From NCBI GenBank assembly GCA_903834465.1, contig CAILJB010000055.1:25219-89218 (forward strand): a DNA stretch of 64,000 bases. The letters run 5' to 3'. Shown in pieces: positions 35,630 to 43,741 of this stretch. Numbering within the stretch: the stretch's first letter is position 1; the number at the start of each line of letters is the position of its first letter. The stretch is from an uncultured Pseudomonadota bacterium. GTDB lineage: Bacteria; Pseudomonadota; Gammaproteobacteria; Methylococcales; Methylomonadaceae. The position numbers were made by a program, and so were the translations under genes. The notes under the pieces are model-generated. The model ran no database searches. It had not been told where the DNA came from and saw only the letters and a program-made list of their open reading frames with translations.

Positions 35630-37123
35630 TTAAGCAGAAATCACGACGCAATTACGTCCGTTTTCTTTGGCTTTGTAAAGTAAATGATCTGCATCAGCGA
35701 CCATATCATCCAAAGTGTGACGCAATAACATGGTTACGCCAATACTCATCGTAATTTTCAGATTTTCTCCTGTTAGAAGCGTTATCGTTTTATGGGCTAA
35801 TGCGTCTCGAAAATCATCAAATAATTTAAAAGCGTTAACTTTATTCAATTGTGTCGCAATGACACAAAATTCTTCGCCACCATAACGCGACACAATATCA
35901 CTTGCTCGAAAACGTTGTTGCAATAACAAACTAACCTCTTTTAATACTAAATCACCTATATCGTGTCCGTAAGTGTCATTAACACGTTTAAAAAAATCTA
36001 TATCAAGCATTGCCACAGCAAAGGAAATATCTTGATTTCGATGTGCGCTTGCCACTAACGGAATGCCTAAACGTAGTAATTGCCGCCGATTATTTAACCC
36101 CGTCAAAAAATCTGTCGTCGCCGCTTCTTCAAACGAAATCATTTTTTGATAATTTACCGCATTTGCCAATGCAATCGAAATTTTTGAAGTAAATACGGCA
36201 AGTAATTTTTGATCATTCTCGTCGATAGTTCGTCCATTATTTAACAAGACGACGGTTGCTTTTTGATCATTAGTTTCTAAATATAAAACCGCATATTTTT
36301 CATCAAAATAATTTTTTCGCTCTCGCATTGCACGAAGGACAAGCTGTTCAATCTCTTTATGCTTACAAAGTTTATCTAATACATAGGATAAACATTCACT
36401 GTAATACCCAGCTGCGGCAATAATTTTCATTACGCAATGAGGCGTTTCATTCATGGAATCTGCATCGAGTAATTCTTCAATGCACAAAATACCGTCAGGT
36501 TGACAACCGAGAAATGAACTAATTTGAGTTAAAACCCCCGACGCAAATTCGGTCATTGAATTAACTTGAAATAACGTATCAGTGCTAGCGATAATTTTTT
36601 CCAAGCCTTCTCGATTTTTACTTAATGAGGCAATATGAGTATCTAAAGAAATCATCGCTTCATACGCGCGTAAAGAGGTAATGACGGTTGTAAAGAGTTT
36701 TTGAGCAGTCAATTCGCTTTTAGCTTTGTAATCGTTAATATCGTAATCGACAATAACACTTTCTTCTGGCGCTTGTCCGGGTTGTCCTGTGCGTAGAATA
36801 ATACGGATATTTTTATCCTGTAATTCGTCACGAATAAATTTGACTAATTGCAAACCCGCATCGTCACTTTCCATAACAACATCGAGCAAAATAACGGCGA
36901 TATTTTTTTCTATCGCTAACAATTTGCGTGCATCAGCAGCAGAATAAGCACTGAGTATTTCAATGGAACGATTTTTAAATTTCACATCATCTAAAATCAA
37001 CTGTGTTACTGAATGAACGTCAACTTCATCGTCAACGACTAATATACGCCACGGTGATTGTTTTGTGAGTTCGTTTGTTGATGTAATAGAACGCTTTAAA
37101 TTTAGTGAGTTTTTAGGCCGCAT
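35630..37123 (-). CDS. Response regulator: REC–DUF3369–GGDEF diguanylate cyclase
   Basis: The 497 residues have a receiver domain (about 25-150, phospho-acceptor in VILLDVVMES at about 78). A DUF3369 region (about 165-325) begins LTAQKLFTTVITSLRAYEA. A GGDEF domain follows, with motif RYGGEEFCVIA (about 413), an active variant. Output is cyclic di-GMP synthesis controlled by phosphorylation. Upstream on the same strand are a sensor kinase and a UrtA-like binding protein, giving a complete ligand-to-c-di-GMP chain. The order binding protein, kinase, regulator supports one transcript. Confidence 0.93.
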   Translation of the reverse strand: MRPKNSLNLKRSITSTNELTKQSPWRILVVDDEVDVHSVTQLILDDVKFKNRSIEILSAYSAADARKLLAIEKNIAVILLDVVMESDDAGLQLVKFIRDELQDKNIRIILRTGQPGQAPEESVIVDYDINDYKAKSELTAQKLFTTVITSLRAYEAMISLDTHIASLSKNREGLEKIIASTDTLFQVNSMTEFASGVLTQISSFLGCQPDGILCIEELLDADSMNETPHCVMKIIAAAGYYSECLSYVLDKLCKHKEIEQLVLRAMRERKNYFDEKYAVLYLETNDQKATVVLLNNGRTIDENDQKLLAVFTSKISIALANAVNYQKMISFEEAATTDFLTGLNNRRQLLRLGIPLVASAHRNQDISFAVAMLDIDFFKRVNDTYGHDIGDLVLKEVSLLLQQRFRASDIVSRYGGEEFCVIATQLNKVNAFKLFDDFRDALAHKTITLLTGENLKITMSIGVTMLLRHTLDDMVADADHLLYKAKENGRNCVVISA

Positions 37124-37157
37124 AATTACACCAGAATTTTAAAATTTTTATCAAAAG

Positions 37158-39173
37158 TTAGGGAAGAGAACGAGGGAATTGTACCGTAAATGTCGTACCG
37201 TTTTCGGCACTTTGAAATGTTAAACTGCCTTTTAATGTTTGATATACGATATTGTAAACAATATGTAACCCAAGACCGCTACCACCATTACCCCGTCGTG
37301 TGGTAAAAAATGGATCAAAAATTTTGGGTTGTAATTCCATTGGAATCCCTTTCCCATCATCGCTATAAGTCAATTGAACCATATCGTCATTTATGCGTGA
37401 AACACGGATGGATAATACGCCTCTTTGATTGGGTTCGTAAGCGTGATGCAGTGAATTCATAATGAAATTAGTCAGTAATTGCGAAATTGCGCCCGCATAA
37501 CTGTTAATTATGAACTTTTCAGGACAATCGAGTTCGATTTTGAGCATTGTTTTCTTGAGCGCAGGTTTTAAACTCAATAATACTTCTTCAATGTAACGAT
37601 TAAGGTCAAATTCACGGCGTTCACCACTGGTTTGATCGACGGCAACTTGTTTGAAACTATGAATTAAATCTGCAGCGCGGCGGCTGTTAATAGTTATCAA
37701 TTGTGTAGATTTTTCAGCTAATTTGAAATACGCATTCAATTCGTTTTCAGCTAATTCACCTTGTTCGTACAATTTAGCGACTTTGTCTGTTTTCGCGCTA
37801 AGATGCGTTGCGGACGTAAGCGTAATGCCAATGGGCGTGTTAATTTCATGTGCAATACCTGCTACTAAACCACCTAATGCCGCCATTTTTTCAGCTTGAA
37901 CTAATGTATTTTGTGTCGTTTTTAATTGTGTTAACGCGTCTTCTGCACTTTCTTTTGCCGAAACCAATTCGATTGTTCGGGATTGCACACGGTGTTCCAA
38001 ATTGTCATAACCTTGTTTGATTTGAGATGCCATGTGATTAAATGTTTGTGCTAATTCACCAAATTCATCGTGACGATACACGGGAACGCGCTGAGTCAAA
38101 TCACCTTTGGCAATTTTTTTTGTAACCTGTATTAAATCATTAACCGGATGAATAATTGATTTACCCAACAAAAGCGCGAAGGCTGTTGTGATGGACATCA
38201 AAATTCCTAACGCTAAAAACGTATAAAAACGAAGTTGTATAAACGGCGCAAGTGCTTCGTTGGTCTCTATTTTAACCACCATTCCCCAATGTAAATCGGG
38301 TAAGTAACGCCACGCCGCAACGACCGAATGTCCTGCGTAATCAACACTAATACCTTGCCCGCGTTGACCATTAAGTGCTGCAACCATCGGTTTAGCAAGT
38401 TGACCAATCGGTACGCCACGATTGATTTCTGTTGTGTAACGACGTGGTGTGGTAAAAAAAACTGTATCGCCGATTTTTTTTGCCAGTAACGCTTCACCTG
38501 TTTTTCCTAATCCTGTGCTATCTGTAACAATGGGATAATAGCTATCCAAATTAGTTTGCGCTGCCAATACACCGATAGGCATCCCGTTTTTTAATAAGGG
38601 CGTGGTAGTAAATGCCGCTGCTTTTCCTTCTGATGGTTCATAGTGCGTAAATGTTGAAAACTCTGTTGTTAAAAAATCCATCGATTGCCGAAAACTTTCC
38701 GCCAAAATGCTGTCGCGGTAACGACCCGTTTGGAGATTCGTGGCGAAATCCAATTCTTTTTTGATACTAAAAATCACTTCGCCTGATGTATCTATTAACA
38801 ATAAATCGTAATAATCATAATCTGAAATCATGCGAGTTAGCACATGTCGCGTGTTATTTTCTGTTTGTTGATAAGCTGGCGAATGGATACCTTTCTTGTA
38901 ATTTTTTTGTAATTCCTCGAAAAGCATCACGACATCTGGCGTATAACTTAACGAACGAATTTTTTCTCGACTATCTTCGATATAATGATTGATTTTATCT
39001 GCCTTTTTGTCAGCAATAAATGCCATATTATTGACGACCGTATCACTCAACGCCGTTTCAAAATTTCGCAAATTTAATATTGCAAATCCAGCAAGTGGCA
39101 CAATCGAGGTCATTAAAAATCCTAAAATGAGATGCCGTATTAATGAATGACGCATCCGTAATGATTTAATCAT
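37158..39173 (-). CDS. Sensor histidine kinase with Cache-like periplasmic domain
   Basis: This is a 671-residue inner-membrane kinase. It has a membrane span (about 14-34), a large periplasmic double-Cache-like region (about 40-310, YYDLLLIDTSGEVIFS and GKTGEALLAKK) and a second span (about 315-335). HAMP (SIIHPVNDLIQVT), a coiled coil, HisKA with GIAHEINTPIG (about 441) and HATPase boxes (DDGKGIP, GNGGSGLGLHIV) follow. It lacks a receiver, so the adjacent REC-DUF3369-GGDEF protein is the natural partner. It overlaps the upstream binding-protein gene by eight bases. Confidence 0.93.
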   Translation of the reverse strand: MIKSLRMRHSLIRHLILGFLMTSIVPLAGFAILNLRNFETALSDTVVNNMAFIADKKADKINHYIEDSREKIRSLSYTPDVVMLFEELQKNYKKGIHSPAYQQTENNTRHVLTRMISDYDYYDLLLIDTSGEVIFSIKKELDFATNLQTGRYRDSILAESFRQSMDFLTTEFSTFTHYEPSEGKAAAFTTTPLLKNGMPIGVLAAQTNLDSYYPIVTDSTGLGKTGEALLAKKIGDTVFFTTPRRYTTEINRGVPIGQLAKPMVAALNGQRGQGISVDYAGHSVVAAWRYLPDLHWGMVVKIETNEALAPFIQLRFYTFLALGILMSITTAFALLLGKSIIHPVNDLIQVTKKIAKGDLTQRVPVYRHDEFGELAQTFNHMASQIKQGYDNLEHRVQSRTIELVSAKESAEDALTQLKTTQNTLVQAEKMAALGGLVAGIAHEINTPIGITLTSATHLSAKTDKVAKLYEQGELAENELNAYFKLAEKSTQLITINSRRAADLIHSFKQVAVDQTSGERREFDLNRYIEEVLLSLKPALKKTMLKIELDCPEKFIINSYAGAISQLLTNFIMNSLHHAYEPNQRGVLSIRVSRINDDMVQLTYSDDGKGIPMELQPKIFDPFFTTRRGNGGSGLGLHIVYNIVYQTLKGSLTFQSAENGTTFTVQFPRSLP

Positions 39174-40404
39174 GTGTACTTTTTCCGTTGTTAAGCGAAT
39201 TTACTATTTCAGCCCATTCAGGCTTCGTGTGGTAATCGGGAAAAGGTTCGGGGCGAATGGGAAATTGTGAATTGTAAACTTCCTTAAATTGACCATCAGG
39301 TTGCGCTTGCCCGATGCGTAACATTTTCCAAGTGTGGCGCGTTTTTTTATCGATAGAAATAATGCCCGATGGTGCGTGAAAACTCTGTTGCAATATCGAT
39401 ATATTAACGTTTTCAGGCGTAAAAGAATTGGCATCATTTACAGCTTGCGCCCACAAATACACACTAAAATAGGCAGCTTCAATTGGATCACTGGTTACAC
39501 GATTTGTATCACCCACCAATTGGCGATAATTTTCGATAAAACGTTGATTCGTTGGACTATCGATGGATTGAAAATAAGACCACGCCGCATAATGCGTGGC
39601 TAATGCTGGGTAATGATTTAGCTCATTTTCTCCGACACTGAAAGATAAAACGGGCGTTTCTTTAACGCTTGATTGCGACAACGCTTTGAAAAAATACGCA
39701 TTACTGTTGCCGTTAATGGTATTTAAAATGACATCGGGTTTTAGTTTTTCAATTTCTTGCACAATATTATCAACGCCATCGCTATCCAACGGTAAATAAC
39801 GTTCGGCTAATAACGTTCCATTCGCAACACGAATAAAATCTTTCATAATGCGATTCGCGGTGCGTGGAAAAATATAATCTGAACCAAGTAAATAAACGCG
39901 ATGCCCTAAATTTTTTAATGCCCAGCGTACAGCTGGCACTATTTGTTGATTGGGTGCTGAACCGGTATAAATGATATTTGGCGACTGTTCTAAACCTTCA
40001 TATTGCACCGGATAAAACAGTAGGTGATTATATTTTTCAACAATAGGTTTAACGGCTTTGCGTGAAGCGGATGTCCAACAACCAAAAATCACGTTGACGT
40101 TTTCTTGGGTAATAAGTCGCTCAGCTTCTTTTGCAAAAATAGTAGGATTTGATTGCCCATCTGCAATGACCATTTCTAATGGCTGCTTAAAAACACCTCG
40201 CGCATTGATTTCATTAACGGCTAAACGTACCGCATCCACTAAAGGCTTTTCGCTAATTGCCATCGTACCCGTTAATGAATGCAACACACCAATCCGAATT
40301 GGTTGCGGTGGTTTTTGATTAAAAAAATTCCAAATAGCAATAACTGTCACTAATCCAAAAATTAGTAGCGAAATTCGCTGGTAGTTAATAGTAGAATGAC
40401 TCAT
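39166..40404 (-). CDS. UrtA-like substrate-binding protein, membrane-anchored sensor component
   Basis: The protein matches the urea/short-chain-amide receptor family of type-I periplasmic binding proteins: IRIGVLHSLTGTMAISEKPL, INARGVFKQPLEMVIADGQSNP, VIFGCWTSASRKAVKP and YPVQYEGLEQSPNIIYTG. I choose ATG 40404 (412 residues), which puts an uncleaved-looking span (about 9-26) near the N-terminus. The longer frame to 40506 would overlap mobB by 56 bases. There are no urea permease or ATPase genes nearby. It overlaps a sensor kinase, so it is likely a ligand detector for the kinase–diguanylate cyclase pair downstream. Confidence 0.85.
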   Translation of the reverse strand: MSHSTINYQRISLLIFGLVTVIAIWNFFNQKPPQPIRIGVLHSLTGTMAISEKPLVDAVRLAVNEINARGVFKQPLEMVIADGQSNPTIFAKEAERLITQENVNVIFGCWTSASRKAVKPIVEKYNHLLFYPVQYEGLEQSPNIIYTGSAPNQQIVPAVRWALKNLGHRVYLLGSDYIFPRTANRIMKDFIRVANGTLLAERYLPLDSDGVDNIVQEIEKLKPDVILNTINGNSNAYFFKALSQSSVKETPVLSFSVGENELNHYPALATHYAAWSYFQSIDSPTNQRFIENYRQLVGDTNRVTSDPIEAAYFSVYLWAQAVNDANSFTPENVNISILQQSFHAPSGIISIDKKTRHTWKMLRIGQAQPDGQFKEVYNSQFPIRPEPFPDYHTKPEWAEIVNSLNNGKSTHD

Positions 40405-40450
40405 AGCTAAACAAAAAATTGTCGAAAGACACCACATTAACACACGACTT

Positions 40451-40972
40451 ATGCCTATAACAGACATTCCGTTACTTGGTTTTGCCGCCGCAAGTGGTAC
40501 GGGCAAAACGACGCTTTTAACGCAGTTGATCCCATTATTAAAAAAACATCACTTGCGTGTTGGCGTGATTAAACACAGTCATCATGATTTTGAAATTGAT
40601 CATGATGGCAAAGACAGTTTTCGATTACGTCATGCTGGCGCAACACCAATGATTTTAGTTTCAAAACATCGGCGCGTGGTGATTAGTGAATTTCCATCGC
40701 TTCAAGAACCTACATTAGATGAACAAGTTGCGTTGTTTTCGAACGATGATATAGATTTAATTCTAGTTGAAGGGTTTCGGCATGAATCATTTGCTAAAAT
40801 CGAATTGCATCGTGCTGATTTAAATCAGCCTTTTTTATATCCTAACGACCCTCATATTATTGCTATTGCCACTGATAGTGATTTGAACACCAATTTGCCA
40901 CAATTGAATTTAAACCAACCCGATGAAATTGCGGCTTTTATCATACAAATTTTTTTAAATTATGAGTCTTGA
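40451..40972 (+). CDS. mobB: MobB, molybdopterin-guanine dinucleotide biosynthesis adaptor
   Basis: MobB is a GTP-binding protein that assists MobA in attaching GMP to molybdopterin. The 173 residues have Walker A GFAAASGTGKTTLL near residue 10 (the P-loop is AASGTGKT), HSHHDFEIDHDGKDSFRLRH and LILVEGFRHE, all typical. It overlaps moeA by 11 bases. It starts 46 bases from the divergent UrtA-like gene. MGD-containing enzymes, which would use it, are not seen in this window; MsrP uses the simple cofactor. Confidence 0.95.
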   Translation: MPITDIPLLGFAAASGTGKTTLLTQLIPLLKKHHLRVGVIKHSHHDFEIDHDGKDSFRLRHAGATPMILVSKHRRVVISEFPSLQEPTLDEQVALFSNDDIDLILVEGFRHESFAKIELHRADLNQPFLYPNDPHIIAIATDSDLNTNLPQLNLNQPDEIAAFIIQIFLNYES

Positions 40973-42185
40973 ATCTTGCGTTATTACTGAAAAAAAACCG
41001 TTACTGTCTGTTGAAGACGCGCAGCAACGTATTTACGATGCGTGTCTTCCGTTAACTGGAAATGAAATTATTCCATTAAAACACGCATTTGGGCGCGTTC
41101 TTGCACAAACTATTTTTGCATCGATTGATTTACCGTCGGCGCGTAATGCTGCCATGGACGGTTATGCGTTTGCGAGTGAATCATTTAACGAAAATTTAAC
41201 CGTTGTGGGGACATCGTGGGCAGGAAAACCGTTTGAAGGCGAATTAAAAATGGGCGAATGTGTGCGTATTTTCACCGGCGCAGTTTTGCCTAAAAATGCC
41301 GATTCGGTGGTGATGCAAGAATACGTCACGGTTGATGGCGCGCAAATTCAATTTCCCGCCGATATTGTGCTGCGAAAAAATGTGCGGGAAATTGGCGAAG
41401 ATGTGCGTGTTGGTGACGTGTTATGTGTTGCCAATAAAACGCTTTCAGCCGTTGATTTAGGATTACTAGCCGCAGCAGGAGTTGAAACAGTTTCAGTTAT
41501 TCGACAATTAAAAATCGTTTATTTTTCGACGGGCGACGAATTGGTGAGATTAGGAAAACCTTTAACACGCGGCAAAATTTATGACAGTAATCGTTATAGT
41601 TTGCATGGATTGTTACAAAATCCATGTTATCAAGTGGTTGATGGCGCTGTGATTCCTGATGATAAAGTCGAATTGCAGCGTGTTTTAACACAAGCCGCGA
41701 GAGACTTTGACGTAATCATTACGACAGGTGGCGCGTCAGTGGGTGAAGCGGATTATGTGAAAGCGGTTTTATCAGATTGTGGTGAAGTGAATTTTTGGAA
41801 AATCGCCATGAAGCCCGGAAAACCTTTAGCATTTGGAAAAATTGGCGCGTGTTATTTTTTCGGTTTACCGGGTAATCCAGTTGCTGTGACAACTACATTT
41901 GATGTGATTGTAAAATCGGCATTGGTATATTTGGCTGGCGGAAAAGTTAAAAAACCGTGGCAATTGACCGCTGTGTGTACTACGCCATTAAAAAAATCTC
42001 GCGGGCGGCAAGAATACCAACGTGGCATTTTACAACAATCTGAAAATGGTGAATTTCAAGTGGATTCAACGGGTCATCAAGGTTCGCATATTTTAAGTAG
42101 TGCGAGTGTCTCGAATTGTTATATTTTACTTGCTGCTGATTGTACTGGCGTACAGATTGGCGATACTGTCACCGTGATTCTTTAA
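40962..42185 (+). CDS. moeA: MoeA, molybdopterin molybdenumtransferase
   Basis: MoeA inserts molybdenum into adenylylated molybdopterin. The 407 residues contain SARNAAMDGYAF, the GEDVRVGD loop, DSNRYSLHGLL, ITTGGASVGEADYVK and FGLPGNPVAV, in the usual order. It is translationally coupled to mobB. A PAS histidine kinase gene begins 15 bases after its stop on the same strand. The molybdenum cofactor made here is needed by MsrP encoded about 8 kb upstream. Confidence 0.96.
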   Translation: MSLESCVITEKKPLLSVEDAQQRIYDACLPLTGNEIIPLKHAFGRVLAQTIFASIDLPSARNAAMDGYAFASESFNENLTVVGTSWAGKPFEGELKMGECVRIFTGAVLPKNADSVVMQEYVTVDGAQIQFPADIVLRKNVREIGEDVRVGDVLCVANKTLSAVDLGLLAAAGVETVSVIRQLKIVYFSTGDELVRLGKPLTRGKIYDSNRYSLHGLLQNPCYQVVDGAVIPDDKVELQRVLTQAARDFDVIITTGGASVGEADYVKAVLSDCGEVNFWKIAMKPGKPLAFGKIGACYFFGLPGNPVAVTTTFDVIVKSALVYLAGGKVKKPWQLTAVCTTPLKKSRGRQEYQRGILQQSENGEFQVDSTGHQGSHILSSASVSNCYILLAADCTGVQIGDTVTVIL

Positions 42186-42200
42186 TCACTTTAAATAATT

Positions 42201-43730
42201 ATGAACCAAGAATTTTCTACAGATTTAATTCAGGCTTTAAACAAGGTCGCTATCCTTACCGTTACGGACTTGCAAGGACATATTATTTTTGCCAATGAGC
42301 AATTTTGCCATTTGTCAGGTTATAGCCAAGAGGAATTGCTTGGCGCGAAACACAGCATTGTAAATTCTGGAACGCATACAAAAGAGTTTTTTTCTGTTAT
42401 GTGGAAAACCGTTGCAACTGGAAATGTTTGGTTTGGTGAAGTATGTAACCGTGCTAAAGATGGGCATTTATATTGGTTACAAGCCACTATTTTTCCTATA
42501 TTTGATCAAGAGACACATAAAATTCGTAACTATGCTGCAATCCGTTTCGACATTACCGAAAAAAAGAACTACGAAAAAATATTAAAACGTCGCGCATCGG
42601 ATTATCTAGCTGCAATAGAAACGACAGATGGATTTTGTCAGATTGAAAATAACGGAAACTTCTTAGAAGTTAGCGACAGTTATTGCCATATTACTGGATA
42701 TAGCCGTCAGGAATTATTATCCATGAATATTTCGGATATGGATGCAACAGACAATATTGATGAACGTACTGAAAATCTAAATTGTATTATTCGTGGCGAC
42801 GGCAGAACATTTGAAATGATGCGTCGCCGTAAAGATAATTCCATTTGGGCAGCAGAAATTACGGCAACTCGTTCAACTACGGATAACAATAGCATATTTG
42901 TGTTTTTGCATGATGTCACTGAACGAAAAGAAATGGAAAAACGAAATGAAGATTTACGTCATCAGTTAAATCATATTCAAAAACTTGATAGCATTGGAAG
43001 ATTGACAGCAGGACTTGCCCACGATTTTAATAATATTTTGGCGAGTATTTTGGGTTATACCGAAATGAGCCAAATAATCAGTGACGATTTGTTAGATGAT
43101 GAGATAAAAACAGATTTAAAACAAAACTTAGAACAAGTTGAAATTGCCGGCAAACGTGCCGCAGAGTTAGTTTCTAAAATGCTAACGTACTGTCGCCAAA
43201 GCACTGAGAAAAAAATACATGAAATAAGTCCAAGACCCACGCCTGAAGTGATTGAAGAAGTTTTGAAAATGCTTCGCGTAGGTTTAACCGAGACAATTAG
43301 TATTGAATTAGATGTTAGTGACAAAGCTCCCAATATTTTGATTGATTCCATTGAATTGCATCAAGTGCTGACAAATTTATTAGTCAATGCGCGTGATGCG
43401 ATTGGCATTGTCGGTGGCGGAACTATCAAGATTCGACTTACAACTATTATGATAGATTCTTCGAATTGTCTTTGTGATGCGTGCTTAACCGTGCTTCAAG
43501 GAGGGTTTATTCAATTAAGTATTTCTGATAATGGTTCAGGTATTTCAAAAGAAATGATTTCTCAAGTTTTTGATCCCTTTTTTACGACAAAAGACGTAGG
43601 TGAAGGTACAGGACTTGGCTTATCAGTCGTTAGTGGTATTGTGCATCAATCTCGTGGACACATTTTGATTGATTCCGAACTGGGTGTAGGAACAACATTT
43701 AAACTGTTGTTCCCAATTGTAGTTCCGTAA
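42201..43730 (+). CDS. Soluble sensor histidine kinase with two PAS domains
   Basis: The 509 residues lack membrane spans. PAS 1 (about 10-125) has FCHLSGYSQEELLGAKHSIV and WFGEVCNRAKDG. PAS 2 (about 130-245) has ITGYSRQELLSM. The phospho-acceptor motif is AGLAHDFNNILA (about 273), the HisKA type seen in nitrogen-regulator-like kinases, followed by HATPase boxes VNARDAIG, DNGSGIS and GEGTGLGLSVV. It has no partner regulator next to it. It lies 15 bases after moeA and may share its transcript. PAS 1 resembles Aer-type redox sensors (GNVWFGEV), but the cofactor is unproven. Confidence 0.9.
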   Translation: MNQEFSTDLIQALNKVAILTVTDLQGHIIFANEQFCHLSGYSQEELLGAKHSIVNSGTHTKEFFSVMWKTVATGNVWFGEVCNRAKDGHLYWLQATIFPIFDQETHKIRNYAAIRFDITEKKNYEKILKRRASDYLAAIETTDGFCQIENNGNFLEVSDSYCHITGYSRQELLSMNISDMDATDNIDERTENLNCIIRGDGRTFEMMRRRKDNSIWAAEITATRSTTDNNSIFVFLHDVTERKEMEKRNEDLRHQLNHIQKLDSIGRLTAGLAHDFNNILASILGYTEMSQIISDDLLDDEIKTDLKQNLEQVEIAGKRAAELVSKMLTYCRQSTEKKIHEISPRPTPEVIEEVLKMLRVGLTETISIELDVSDKAPNILIDSIELHQVLTNLLVNARDAIGIVGGGTIKIRLTTIMIDSSNCLCDACLTVLQGGFIQLSISDNGSGISKEMISQVFDPFFTTKDVGEGTGLGLSVVSGIVHQSRGHILIDSELGVGTTFKLLFPIVVP

Positions 43731-43741
43731 AACAATTCAAA

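Noticed and set aside
39166..40404. A urea uptake system (urtABCDE)
   Set aside because: Only the receptor-like protein is present. The genes that follow are a kinase and a diguanylate cyclase, so sensing is the better reading.
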